A stretch of 64,000 bases of DNA from an uncultured Dehalococcoidia bacterium (GTDB taxonomy: Bacteria > Chloroflexota > Dehalococcoidia > Lucifugimonadales > JAAXIE01): positions 2,725,501 through 2,789,500 of the forward strand of contig OX638353.1 of the NCBI GenBank assembly GCA_951813255.1. Direction: 5' to 3'. Position 1 is the stretch's first letter. Every line of letters begins with the position of its first letter. The notes under the pieces were generated by a model. The model made no database searches. It was not told where the DNA came from and was given only the letters and a program-made list of their open reading frames with translations. A program made the position numbers and the translations under genes. Of the stretch, positions 25,994 through 33,838 are shown one piece after another.

Positions 25994-26048
25994 GCCGATT
26001 TTGTGATTCAATCTCAACTTTCTCAAAACATCGGAAAGGAACTTCTAA

Positions 26049-27509
26049 ATGCTTAAGCGCGCCCTTAGATTCAATCCCCTGCTGGTGATGGGAAGCCTGA
26101 TGGTCGTGGTGCTCCTCCTAGCTGCAGCATGTGCGAGCGACAGCAACGACGAGGCTCTCAGCAACCTGCAGAAGTCCATCGACGAGTTGGCCATGTCCCA
26201 GCCCGAAGGGCTGACGGCCACGGAGGTACAGGACATTGTCCAGAAGTCGATTGACGACTTGGCCATGTCCCAGCCTGAGGCCCTGACCTCGGCTCAAGTT
26301 CAGGGAATCGTCAGCGAAGCAGTCATGAGCATGGAAATCCCCGAGGAGGGGTTGACTGCTGAGCAGGCGCAGGCCATCGTCGGCAGCGCTATCGGAGCCA
26401 TCGAGACCCCTGAGGGACTGACCGCCATGGAGGTCCAGAACATCGTGGCCGGCGCCATGGGCGACCAGCCTGAAGGCCTGACTGCCATGCAGGTCCAGGA
26501 AATCGTTGATAACGCCCTCATGGCCGCCGAAGACCCCGAAGCCCTCACCGCCATGAAGGTTCAGGAAATCGTCGCCATGGCCTTGGCCGACGCTGCGATG
26601 GAAGAACAGAGGCAAAAGGGCACCATCACCTTCGCCACCCTCAACTGGGGTACTGCTGAGATCCAAAGCGCGCTCGCCCAATTCATGGTGCAACACGGAT
26701 ACGAGTACCCGGTAGACGAAAAAGCCGGGGCCACCATACCCCTGTTCCAAGGACTGCTCGGCGGCGACGTAGACGTCACTCTCGAAATATGGTTGCCCAA
26801 CCAGGACGATGTCTGGCTGCCGGCGTTGGATGAAGGAAATGTGATACCCGTTGGCAATAGCTTGAACGAGCAATGGCAAAGCGCTTTCGTGATACCCACC
26901 CACACCGCCGAGGCCAATGCAGGACTTCGAACTGTGCAGGACATCAGGGACCACATGGACATCTTTCCACAAGAGGATGGGAAGGTCATTCTGTGGACAT
27001 GTCCCGGTGACTGGGGCTGCCATGCTGTCAATGCCAGTCAGGTAACAGCTTATGGTCTTGATGACATTATCACCCTCAAGCCTGCCGATGGTGGAGCTGC
27101 GTTGTTTGCCTCACTTCAAGGTGCCTACGACAGGGGAGAGGCTTGGCTCGGATACCTGTGGGGGCCTACCCTTCCCGCGAACACTTTGGACCTCACTCGC
27201 CTTGAAGAGCCCCCCTGCGGCGTGGGCCAAGCATTTGGCGATGGATGCCCCTATGGGGTTGGTCCGGTAAGAATCGCCGTTCACCCTTCGATGATTCAGA
27301 GAGCACCCGAAGTGATTGAGATGCTTCGACGCTGGTCTTTCACCGACGAACAGATCGGAGAAGCTCTCTCGTACAGAGACCAGACCGATGCAACTGCACA
27401 GGAAACGGCTATCTGGTTCTTGACCAACCGGGAATCAATCTGGACCCCTTGGGTTCCAACCGACGTTGCCGATCGGATTAAGGCCGCGCTAGTAGCCCAA
27501 GCAAGCTAA
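26049..27509 (+). CDS. glycine betaine-type ABC substrate-binding lipoprotein with tandem-repeat N-terminal stalk
   Basis: The 486-residue protein has a lipoprotein signal (MVVVLLLAAACAS, lipid Cys at about residue 28), so it is tethered at the membrane. Residues about 38-190 hold about six related repeats of 20-25 residues with the core LTAxxVQxIV. They are followed by an OpuAC/ProX-type domain from residue about 195: GTITFATLNWGTAEIQSALAQ, PLFQGLLGGDVDVTLEIWLPN and ILWTCPGDWGCHAV. The repeats look helical, as a stalk or oligomerisation device; I know no family description of this form. An intrinsic terminator follows. Confidence 0.85.
   Translation: MLKRALRFNPLLVMGSLMVVVLLLAAACASDSNDEALSNLQKSIDELAMSQPEGLTATEVQDIVQKSIDDLAMSQPEALTSAQVQGIVSEAVMSMEIPEEGLTAEQAQAIVGSAIGAIETPEGLTAMEVQNIVAGAMGDQPEGLTAMQVQEIVDNALMAAEDPEALTAMKVQEIVAMALADAAMEEQRQKGTITFATLNWGTAEIQSALAQFMVQHGYEYPVDEKAGATIPLFQGLLGGDVDVTLEIWLPNQDDVWLPALDEGNVIPVGNSLNEQWQSAFVIPTHTAEANAGLRTVQDIRDHMDIFPQEDGKVILWTCPGDWGCHAVNASQVTAYGLDDIITLKPADGGAALFASLQGAYDRGEAWLGYLWGPTLPANTLDLTRLEEPPCGVGQAFGDGCPYGVGPVRIAVHPSMIQRAPEVIEMLRRWSFTDEQIGEALSYRDQTDATAQETAIWFLTNRESIWTPWVPTDVADRIKAALVAQAS
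26160..26607 (+). repeat. tandem protein-coding repeats in the substrate-binding protein
   Basis: About six imperfect copies of 60-75 bases code for repeats with the core LTAxxVQxIV, separated by short Pro/Glu/Gly spacers (EGLT, PEALT). Spacer length varies but the helical core is kept, and no copy shifts the frame, which suggests selection on the protein. Confidence 0.7.
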
Positions 27510-27535
27510 TACTGGTCGGACACGGTAGATGCACA

Positions 27536-27568
27536 AAGAAGAGGCGGGGATGACCCCCGCCTCTTCTT
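27536..27568 (+). terminator. intrinsic terminator after the substrate-binding protein gene
   Basis: A 14-bp stem (AAGAAGAGGCGGGG with its complement) around a 5-base loop is followed by TT and then GC-poor sequence. It ends the ABC transcript; its A/T-rich arms could also serve the opposite strand. Confidence 0.85.
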
Positions 27569-27619
27569 TTGCTTGCATAATGCCCCTCAGTAGGCGACAG
27601 ATGTGGGGCCAAATCCCCC

Positions 27620-28177
27620 TCAAATGTCGAAGATTCCACTCACGGGACAAGTGAAACCGGACAGAACCTCCAAGCCGTCAAGGTTGTCAGCCTCTCCGAG
27701 GACGACAACCTTCTGGCCTTCCCGGTGAACGTCGATGGTGCGGTCATCAGGATGCACCACCCACACCAGTCGCACTCCATAGTGGAGCCACATCAGAGCT
27801 CTGTCATTGAGCTTCGCGCGGCTGTCGCCCGGCGATGCAACCTCCACCACCAAGTCCGGCACCGCTTCATAGAAGCCCCTGACCCGCGTCTCTAGCGGAA
27901 TCTTGTTAGTGGATATAAACGCGATGTCCGGCTCCCTGACCATGTCGGGGTCGCGTTCAAGGCGAATCCCGGTGTCCGAGCCAAAGAGTCGGCCCAGCTT
28001 CCGAGGTCTGATGAAGTTCCTCAACTCTCCGCCGAGGTTCATTACTATCTCGCCGTGTTCACCACCGGTTGCCATCGTCTCGCAAAGCACCCCTCGTATC
28101 AACTCACCGCGCACACCCTTGCCGTACAACTCCAGCAACTCGTCCGCTGTGATCAGCTTTGCCTTTGTAATAGCCAT
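27620..28177 (-). CDS. Uma2 family (DUF820) restriction-fold endonuclease-like protein
   Basis: The 185-residue protein shows the PD-(D/E)XK-like Uma2 pattern: MVREPDIAFISTNKI, YEAVPDLVVEVASPGDSRAKLNDRALMWLHYGVRLVWVVHPDDRTIDVHR. The Asp, the Glu of VVEV and the Lys of RAKL fit the catalytic set. These genes are often scattered in many copies in Chloroflexota and cyanobacteria; their role is unknown. Here it sits between the two halves of the ABC transporter genes. Confidence 0.88.
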   Translation of the reverse strand: MAITKAKLITADELLELYGKGVRGELIRGVLCETMATGGEHGEIVMNLGGELRNFIRPRKLGRLFGSDTGIRLERDPDMVREPDIAFISTNKIPLETRVRGFYEAVPDLVVEVASPGDSRAKLNDRALMWLHYGVRLVWVVHPDDRTIDVHREGQKVVVLGEADNLDGLEVLSGFTCPVSGIFDI

Positions 28178-28238
28178 CTCAGTTCACCCTGCTTCTAAGG
28201 GTTGAGCATATCCAGTATTGCACCTATGCCGGCCACCA

Positions 28239-29288
28239 CTATGCCTGCGTAGCCTTGGCTTGGGCCCGCGCGATCCCTTGGGTAATCCGGTCAATGATGA
28301 TAGCTAGGAAAACTATTGCCAGACCGGCAACGATGCTGTTACCAACCTTTAGTCCACCAATGGCAGTCAGAACATCCTGCCCTAGGCCGCCAGCGGCCAC
28401 CATGGAAGCGATTACCACCATTGCCAAGGCCATCATCGTCGTCTGGTTGATGCCTGCCATGATTGTGGGCAAGGCTAATGGCAACTGCACCTTCAGCAGA
28501 AGCTGGCGTGGACTCGCGCCGAAGGCCCGTGCGGCCTCGACGGTCTCCGAGGGTACTTGGCGGATGCCCAGATTGGTCAGCCTGATGGCTGGCGGCACTG
28601 CATAGATGACGGTGGCCATCACTGCGGGGGCGTTGCCCAAGCCAAAGAAGAGGATGGCTGGCACCAAGTAAACAAAGCTGGGCATTGTCTGCATGCCGTC
28701 TAGGATAGGCCGCATCAGGGCGTCCGCTCTGTCGCTGCGAGCGCCCATGACTCCCAACGGCAAACCCACGGCGACAGCGACAACCACGGATGTCACCATC
28801 AGAGCAATGGTCTCCATGGCGCTTGGCCACAAACCCGACAGTCCGATCAGCAAAAGTGCAATCGCACTAAAGATGCTCACTGCAAGACCGGCGATACGCC
28901 ACGCTAAGAGCCCTACGCCGACTATGAGTGCCGGCCATGGTACCCAGAGCAGTATCTTCTTAATCCATAGGATTGTGTTATTGATGGCATCTTTGATGCG
29001 ATTGAATATGAAATGCAACTCCAGTTTCATCCAATCTGTGGCTTCGTCTATGCCGTCTGAGATTGGTTGGCCGATGAACACATCCCTGCTCTCGATCGTT
29101 ACAGTGCCATCGTTAGCCGTGAACGTGGCGGTCTTGTGGGCCAGCTTTGGAAATCCCATGTCGGTCCCAACGGTCTGTATCAGAATGGCCCCCAGCACCA
29201 CCAGAGCAAGGACCGACATGGCAACGAGGGTTCTGCCGCTGAGCTTCACTTTGATGGTGCTTGGCTTGCTGAGGCGTGGAATATCCAC
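28239..29288 (-). CDS. glycine betaine/proline-type ABC transporter permease
   Basis: This 349-residue permease is of the ProW/OpuAB type. After an N-terminal membrane helix (residues about 18-40) an extra segment of about 60 residues lies outside or between helices, then about six membrane helices follow. The ATPase-contact loop is in ARAFGASPRQLLLKVQLPLALPTIMAGINQ. The GTG start has AAGGAGG upstream. It points opposite to the ATPase and substrate-binding genes, from which it is separated by a Uma2 gene, an unusual layout for this transporter. Confidence 0.9.
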   Translation of the reverse strand: MDIPRLSKPSTIKVKLSGRTLVAMSVLALVVLGAILIQTVGTDMGFPKLAHKTATFTANDGTVTIESRDVFIGQPISDGIDEATDWMKLELHFIFNRIKDAINNTILWIKKILLWVPWPALIVGVGLLAWRIAGLAVSIFSAIALLLIGLSGLWPSAMETIALMVTSVVVAVAVGLPLGVMGARSDRADALMRPILDGMQTMPSFVYLVPAILFFGLGNAPAVMATVIYAVPPAIRLTNLGIRQVPSETVEAARAFGASPRQLLLKVQLPLALPTIMAGINQTTMMALAMVVIASMVAAGGLGQDVLTAIGGLKVGNSIVAGLAIVFLAIIIDRITQGIARAQAKATQA

Positions 29289-29565
29289 TTGTCCCTCCTT
29301 GGGCTTCCGGGTCTGGATGCTCTGCTATCAGCCTGACGCACTCACTATTGGATAAATCCCCTCCCTTATCTGCGGGTCTCCTCCCGAAAATCCCGTAGAC
29401 GGAAGAGCGTCAGTGCTCAAGGCTACACTGCCCCCCTGCTTGGCGGACACTGTCGGCCATTGTCATACGCAATGGGAAGTCGTTGCAACCCTGTACATAA
29501 CGTTGGGGTTGCGGCGTAGCGGGAATGGGTTGGGCAACTGTCTGCAGGGGTGTAGCTCAGCTATG

Positions 29566-30426
29566 TCACAACTCCAGCGTCGATAGCTCGTCGGCGAAGA
29601 TGAGATTGCCGTCGTAGATGGCCCGCATGTCGCCGATGCCCTTTTCCATGGGGCCGTGGGAGGCTAGGTGAGGGCCGATGTGAACGACGGCCAGACGCTT
29701 CACCCCTGCCTCTTGGGCCATGCGGGCTGCTCCCGTGGTGCCACACTGGCCCTCGGCCTCGCCGCTCTCTTGCATCACTTCCTGGTCGTCCCAGCACATG
29801 CAGAGCATCAGGTCGGCCCCTTGTGCCAGTTCCATCACCGAGGCGCATGGCTGGGTGTCGCCGGTAAAGACGATGCTGCCGTGGGAACTGTCCAGCCGGT
29901 ATGCCAGCGAGTCGAGGTAGGGCTGTACATGCTCGGCGGGGGCGGCAGTCATCTGCCAGTCGGTTCCGGAAGCCACATGGCCTGGGCCGACGTCCCGGGC
30001 CAGCACATCGGGAGGCTTGCGGGGCAGGGTGCCACCGCGGTTGATGTACACCCGCTGGCTGAGGGGGTGGTTCACCCTCGCCTTCCAGTCGTGGGAGAAA
30101 GCCCCGTCCTCCCCCAGGACTTTCTCTGTGACGGTCTCGGTCAGGGTTGGGCCAAAGACCTGTAGTCGGTTTTCCTTGCCGATGCTCTGGTCCCAGCGGC
30201 AGAGCAGGAAGCAGGGGTAGTCGATGTCGTGGTCGAAATGGTGGTGTGTGAAGAAGAGATGGTCAATGTTGGTGGGCCACAGCCCAGCCTTGACCAGCTT
30301 GTGGGTGGCGGCAGGGCCGCAGTCCACCATCAGGTACTGGCCGTCCAGTTCGACCACATAGGACGAGCCGAAGCGGGTTGGCGTGGGAGTGGGCGTGCCG
30401 GCGCCGAGGATGTGGATGGTTGCCAT
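29566..30426 (-). CDS. MBL-fold metallo-hydrolase (RNase Z/arylsulfatase-like)
   Basis: The 286-residue protein has the metallo-beta-lactamase motif FFTHHHFDHDIDYP, which binds two zinc ions, preceded by YVVELDGQYLMVDCGPAATHKLVKAG. Later ligands fit in GSIVFTGDTQPCASV and VVHIGPHLASHGP. It groups with the RNase Z/arylsulfatase-like side of the fold and is likely cytoplasmic. Substrate unknown. Confidence 0.87.
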   Translation of the reverse strand: MATIHILGAGTPTPTPTRFGSSYVVELDGQYLMVDCGPAATHKLVKAGLWPTNIDHLFFTHHHFDHDIDYPCFLLCRWDQSIGKENRLQVFGPTLTETVTEKVLGEDGAFSHDWKARVNHPLSQRVYINRGGTLPRKPPDVLARDVGPGHVASGTDWQMTAAPAEHVQPYLDSLAYRLDSSHGSIVFTGDTQPCASVMELAQGADLMLCMCWDDQEVMQESGEAEGQCGTTGAARMAQEAGVKRLAVVHIGPHLASHGPMEKGIGDMRAIYDGNLIFADELSTLEL

Positions 30427-30595
30427 GGGGGGCTCCTCAGTGTGAGGTTGAAGTGACTATAGAACGCACGTACGTAGTTTGTCAATGGATTGGAGGTTGA
30501 TGCCCCACTCCCCTGCGTCACCGCCGTCTCGCATCTGATTCCAGTCCCCTCCATATCTGCCACCAAACTGATACACTTCCAGTGACGCAGCGCTC

Positions 30596-30648
30596 TTGAC
30601 AAATCCCAAACTAGTGTTCTAACATACTCCTAGATGCACTAGAACAGT
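30596..30648 (+). promoter_or_regulatory. promoter with overlapping inverted repeat
   Basis: TTGACA (30596-30601), an 18-base spacer and TAACAT (30620-30625) make a good sigma-70 promoter. An inverted repeat, AGTGTTCTA (30613-30621) with TAGAACAGT (30640-30648, one mismatch), overlaps the -10 box and could be a repressor site. Transcription would run into the zinc-ribbon and repeat cassette. Confidence 0.55.
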
Positions 30649-30665
30649 GCTTCGATTGCGCGCAC

Positions 30666-30731
30666 TTGGGGACTGACCCCAAACAGGTCGGCCCCGGTGC
30701 GTCTTTTTTTGCCTGCATTCCAGCCGGGGCC
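30666..30731 (+). repeat. REP-like stem-loops in the cassette leader
   Basis: The first is a 6-bp stem TTGGGG-ACTGA-CCCCAA (30666-30682), which resembles the palindromes linked to REP-associated tyrosine transposases. The second is an 8-bp stem GGCCCCGG with CCGGGGCC (30690-30697 and 30724-30731) enclosing a seven-T run. Either a mobile repeat remnant or a regulated leader is possible. Confidence 0.5.
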
Positions 30732-30762
30732 ACCACCAAAATCTCTTGGAGGTGCACGCCCC

Positions 30763-31152
30763 ATGGACCAACAGCCCACGCACAACGCCCCTTTCCGCTG
30801 CCGCCGCTGCCCCAGCCCCAACCCCACCATTGACGTCGTCCGTCTCCGCAAGGCCCTCAGCTACGACAACGACGTCTTCCGCTGCGCCCGCTGCGGCCTC
30901 CTCTTCAGCCCCCCAACCCCTTCTGCCCGCTCCGTTCGTCCTGAAGTCGAAGGACACGCTCCTCAGCTACGATGTGAGACAAAAAACCCCAAGCTGAACA
31001 GCTACGAACGTGAGACAAATGAGACCGCTTCCGCCCTCGAAAAAAGGTGCGCCAGCTACGACATGGATCTCCGGGAATCGCCCCAATCCGCCCCGGATCG
31101 CCCCCCAATCACGTCCCCCAGCTACGGCGTGAGACAGCAAAATCCAACCTGA
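30763..31152 (+). CDS. small double-CxxC zinc-ribbon protein of unknown function
   Basis: A 129-residue frame starts at ATG 30763 with GGAGG nine bases upstream. The first 45 residues hold two CxxC pairs (FRCRRCPS and FRCARCGLLFSPP), a likely zinc ribbon. The rest is encoded by the 155-bp repeats and reads QLRCETK, then SYERETNETA. It ends where the next repeat copy changes frame. No family was recognised. The N-terminal part looks real; the tail may just be read-through of repeat DNA. Confidence 0.45.
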   Translation: MDQQPTHNAPFRCRRCPSPNPTIDVVRLRKALSYDNDVFRCARCGLLFSPPTPSARSVRPEVEGHAPQLRCETKNPKLNSYERETNETASALEKRCASYDMDLRESPQSAPDRPPITSPSYGVRQQNPT

Positions 31153-31350
31153 ACAGCTACGCACGCGAGACAAATGAGACAGGAAATAGCTACGAAAAAC
31201 AAACTTTCAGCTACGACCGTTGTCTTACCCCTATCTGCAAGTCCCCCAAGACCCGTCCCCAAAATCACGCCTCCCAGCTACGGCGTGAGACAGCAAAATC
31301 CAAGCTGGACAGCTACGCACTTGAGACAAGTGAGACCCGCCCCTCATTCC
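30965..31350 (+). repeat. 155-bp tandem repeats built on AGCTACG and GTGAGACA
   Basis: The word AGCTACG occurs ten times between 30965 and 31317, often followed by GTGAGACA or GAGACAAATGAGAC. In three places two copies lie 35 bases apart (30965/31000, 31120/31155, 31276/31311), and these pairs repeat every 155-156 bases. Since 155 is not a multiple of three, each copy shifts the frame, so the unit may be a DNA or RNA element. The spacing pattern does not fit a CRISPR array. Confidence 0.75.
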
Positions 31351-31370
31351 ACACCTCGGAGGTAAAATAA
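31047..31370 (+). CDS. possible repeat-encoded protein (107 residues)
   Basis: This frame runs through the second and third repeat copies, giving QLRRETAKSNLNSYARETNET and a near copy. It starts at a GTG with no good Shine-Dalgarno and overlaps the zinc-ribbon frame. Its stop shares bases with the next ATG (TAATG), as in coupled genes. No known domain. It may not be a real protein. Confidence 0.25.
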   Translation: MRQLRHGSPGIAPIRPGSPPNHVPQLRRETAKSNLNSYARETNETGNSYEKQTFSYDRCLTPICKSPKTRPQNHASQLRRETAKSKLDSYALETSETRPSFHTSEVK

Positions 31371-31459
31371 TGACTCGGAAGCTGAACAGAAAGAAAAATG
31401 CGGCCAATAAGACCGCCAAGAACAGGAAGAACGCCCCCTGCAACGGCTTTTCGTGCTAA
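31370..31459 (+). CDS. 29-residue basic peptide with a Cys-containing C-terminus
   Basis: The ATG lies seven bases after a strong Shine-Dalgarno (CGGAGGT). The peptide has nine Lys and three Arg spread over the first 20 residues, then ends NAPCNGFSC. It overlaps the stop of the upstream frame in TAATG. It could be a small basic protein, or a leader-and-core peptide; no modifying enzyme is adjacent. The length is too short for homology by eye. Confidence 0.45.
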   Translation: MTRKLNRKKNAANKTAKNRKNAPCNGFSC

Positions 31460-31559
31460 ATATTGGTGTGGTGGACTTGGGGGGCTATTTTCATGGCGGT
31501 GATGGTGGGTAGTTGGGTTTGGGGGAGTGATGGGTGTAGCGGGTCTGGGTACGTGGGTT

Positions 31560-31573
31560 CCTGCCTTCGCAGG
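31560..31573 (+). repeat. REP-like palindrome (CCTGC-CTTC-GCAGG)
   Basis: A 5-bp perfect stem with the loop CTTC sits in the context GGTTCCTGCCTTCGCAGGACGACA. That form is common in bacterial intergenic REP families. The surrounding strand (31461-31640) is very G-rich. Confidence 0.45.
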
Positions 31574-31618
31574 ACGACAGGGGTGGGCCGCAGGAACTAC
31601 GGTTGGGGGGTGACGGGG

Positions 31619-32836
31619 CTAGGAAGATGCTTGGGCGAGTTCCTGGGCTAGGGAGATGAGGGCTTCGTCGGAGCCGCGGGGGCCTATGAGGGAGAGGCCT
31701 ATGGGGGCGCTACTTCCGTCGGGTAGGGGGACTTGGGCTAGGGGCAGGTTGATCTGGGGGGAGCCGGAGTTGCCGGCTATGGTGGTGAGGCGGCTGTTGC
31801 GGACTTGGAGCGCGGCACGCTCTTGCTGGGTGCCACCCCTCAGGGGCGCCGGGCCCACGGCAGTCGGCAGGCAGATAAAGGCATCATCGCCCAGCAACTC
31901 ACCGACCCGCGTCCGGATTTGTGTCCTCACCTCTTGGGCTTCTTCCACATCCTCATCGGTGAAGGAGCGGCCCATGGTATACCGCTCCGCTACATTGAAG
32001 GCGAAGCGGGGATTCACCTCGTCAATCCACTCATCCACCGACGCCCAAGCTTCGCGCCCCTGCAACACCAGTTGCCGCTGGGCCCAGTCGGCGAGGCTGG
32101 TATGGGAGATGCGCTCGTTTTGGACGTTACCGATGAGGGCGGTCACGGCGGCCACATGAGGCTGGAGGGCCTCAACTGTAGCTGGGTCGGCCAGCTCGAA
32201 AGCATCCTGGGCAAGGATGAGACGCTGCGGGCGCATCTCCGTTCGATTGGAATGTTGCAGGAGCACGTCGCCGATGCGGGCGAATAGTTCGATATCACGA
32301 GCGAACCAACCGATAGTGTCATAGCTGGGGGCCTGAATGAGGATGCCGTTCAGCGGAATGCGGTTGTGGGTGGGACGCAGGCCGTAAAGGCCGCAGAAGG
32401 AGGAAGGGATGCGTACCGAGCCGCCGGTGTCGGAGCCGAGAGCGAAGTCCACGAGTCCGCCGGAGACGGCGGAAGCCGAGCCGCTGGAGGAGCCGCCCGG
32501 GACCCGGTCGGGAGCGCTAGCGTTGACAGGCGTGCCGTAGTGAACGTTCTCGCCAAAGATGCCACGGGTCAACTCATCAGTATGGGTCTTGCCCACCATG
32601 GTGGCCCCTGCATCAACCAGGGTCTGCACCACCCAAGCGGTGCGCTCAGATGGAGGATGGGTCGCCTTCCAGTCGGGGTTGCCCCCGCCGGTGACGTGCC
32701 CGGCCACGTCGAGAATGTCCTTGGCGGCGAAGGCAAGTCCTGCCAGCGGGCCGGTGGGGCTACCTGAAAGGTATGCCTCTGTATCGTTGCAGAAGGCGTT
32801 AAGGCGGTCGTTGGTGATGCGTTGGGGAGTTGTCAC
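31619..32836 (-). CDS. amidase signature family hydrolase
   Basis: The 405-residue enzyme has the amidase Ser-Ser-Lys triad: LAFAAKDILDVAG (Lys), GGSSSGSASAVSGGLVDFALGSDTGGSVRIPSSFCG (both Ser), then YGLRPTHNRIP. It starts at a GTG. It is shorter than GatA and lacks GatA's C-terminal part, so it is more likely a catabolic amidase. The start is not preceded by a strong Shine-Dalgarno. Confidence 0.9.
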   Translation of the reverse strand: MTTPQRITNDRLNAFCNDTEAYLSGSPTGPLAGLAFAAKDILDVAGHVTGGGNPDWKATHPPSERTAWVVQTLVDAGATMVGKTHTDELTRGIFGENVHYGTPVNASAPDRVPGGSSSGSASAVSGGLVDFALGSDTGGSVRIPSSFCGLYGLRPTHNRIPLNGILIQAPSYDTIGWFARDIELFARIGDVLLQHSNRTEMRPQRLILAQDAFELADPATVEALQPHVAAVTALIGNVQNERISHTSLADWAQRQLVLQGREAWASVDEWIDEVNPRFAFNVAERYTMGRSFTDEDVEEAQEVRTQIRTRVGELLGDDAFICLPTAVGPAPLRGGTQQERAALQVRNSRLTTIAGNSGSPQINLPLAQVPLPDGSSAPIGLSLIGPRGSDEALISLAQELAQASS

Positions 32837-32903
32837 AGCAGTATTCCATGCTGCCCCATGGTGAATAGCGGGATGGTGGACATGGGGCGAGTGAGATGTG
32901 AAG

Positions 32904-32980
32904 TGGTGCGCTTGGCGGGACTCGAACCCACGGCCTCAGCCTCCGCAGGGCTGCGCTCTATCCAACTGAGCTACAAGCGC
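32904..32980 (-). tRNA. tRNA-Arg (anticodon GCG)
   Basis: The minus strand gives a full cloverleaf: acceptor GCGCTTG with CAAGCGC, D-arm GCTC/GAGC, anticodon stem CAGCC/GGCTG with loop CTGCGGA, and T-arm with TTCGAGT. CCA is encoded. Anticodon GCG reads CGC and CGU; most bacteria use ACG (inosine) here. Confidence 0.95.
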
Positions 32981-33029
32981 GTATCTTCATGATGCCAGAG
33001 TCCAACGGCCGGAACCCGTGGCGGATCGT

Positions 33030-33115
33030 TGGTGCCGAGGGCGGGATTTGAACCCGCACGCCCGTAAGGACACTACGCCCTGAACGTAGCGCGTCTGCCG
33101 TTCCGCCACCTCGGC
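33030..33115 (-). tRNA. tRNA-Leu (anticodon CAG)
   Basis: The class II cloverleaf has a long variable arm (TGTCCTTACGGGCGT). The acceptor stem is GCCGAGG with CCTCGGC, the anticodon stem CTACG/CGTAG, and the loop TTCAGGG. CCA is encoded. It reads CUG. Confidence 0.95.
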
Positions 33116-33141
33116 TGGGACTGCTTTCCCTGGACTCAGCA

Positions 33142-33217
33142 TGGTGGGCGATAGAGGATTTGAACCTCTGACCTCCTCGGTGTGAACGAGGCGCTCTAAC
33201 CGCTGAGCTAACCGCCC
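33142..33217 (-). tRNA. tRNA-Val (anticodon CAC)
   Basis: The cloverleaf has acceptor GGGCGGT with ATCGCCC, anticodon stem CCTCG/CGAGG, loop TTCACAC and an encoded CCA. It reads GUG. It lies 27 bases from tRNA-Leu on the same strand. Confidence 0.95.
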
Positions 33218-33361
33218 CTATGAAGTTGCCAGACGACCATTATAGGTGTGGCCCTTCAAAGGGCGCAAGTCGCAGAGCTTGCCGCACCATGCAGGTAAGG
33301 GCAAAATACCGGCAGGCCCACTCCCGAATTTACTTGGCAAGTCCACTTGAGGAGGCGCCCT

Positions 33362-33748
33362 ATGGACATCACGCGGAAGAACTACGCTGAGATACCAGCA
33401 CCCGGCGCTCCCCACTTTCATTCGGTACGAGCGGGCAACATGCTCTTCCTCTCGGGGGCTACAGCTCGGGACACCGAGGCGGAGCACGGCGACATGGCCG
33501 AGCAGACCGAGGTGATCCTGAGGCGGATGAAACACATCGTGGAAGCCGAGGGTGGCACGATGAGTAACATCGTGAAGATCACCAGCTTCGTCACGGAGAT
33601 CGACAATGCTGCGGGGGCCAAGACCCACGAGGTGCGCGTGCGCTACTTCGGCGACAACCTGCCCGCCAGTACGAGGGTGCAGGTGGCGGGTCTGGTGGAG
33701 CCCCACCTCAAAATCGAGATTGAGGCTATCTGCGTCCTTCCCGATTAG
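33362..33748 (+). CDS. RidA/YjgF-family protein
   Basis: The 128-residue protein has the RidA pattern: FHSVRAGNMLFLSGATARD, QTEVILRRMKHIVEAEGGTMSNIVKITSFVTEID and PASTRVQVAGLVEPHLKIEIEAI, which holds the conserved Arg for substrate carboxylate. RidA removes reactive imines. The ATG at 33362 follows GAGGAGG; an earlier TTG in frame lies within that site. Confidence 0.92.
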   Translation: MDITRKNYAEIPAPGAPHFHSVRAGNMLFLSGATARDTEAEHGDMAEQTEVILRRMKHIVEAEGGTMSNIVKITSFVTEIDNAAGAKTHEVRVRYFGDNLPASTRVQVAGLVEPHLKIEIEAICVLPD

Positions 33749-33838
33749 GCGGGGCTTGGACGGGCAACCCAAGGGTTGGGAAAAGATTCGCCTTGGGTTA
33801 TCATATTTGCCACAAAAGCGTTCAAGGAGATCACAGAA

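Larger units (their letters stand above)
30427..30762 (+). other. intergenic leader region with promoter and palindromes
   Basis: There is no recognised gene in this region. It holds the promoter and inverted repeat at 30596-30648 and the two stem-loops at 30666-30731, both described separately. Confidence 0.6.

Noticed and set aside
30613-30648. LexA/SOS box
   Set aside because: The half-sites GTTCTA and TAGAAC are 18 bases apart, too far for the known LexA boxes that have about four bases between.
30965-31350. CRISPR array
   Set aside because: The repeated words are short and partial, spacing is 35 and then 120, and no cas gene is near.
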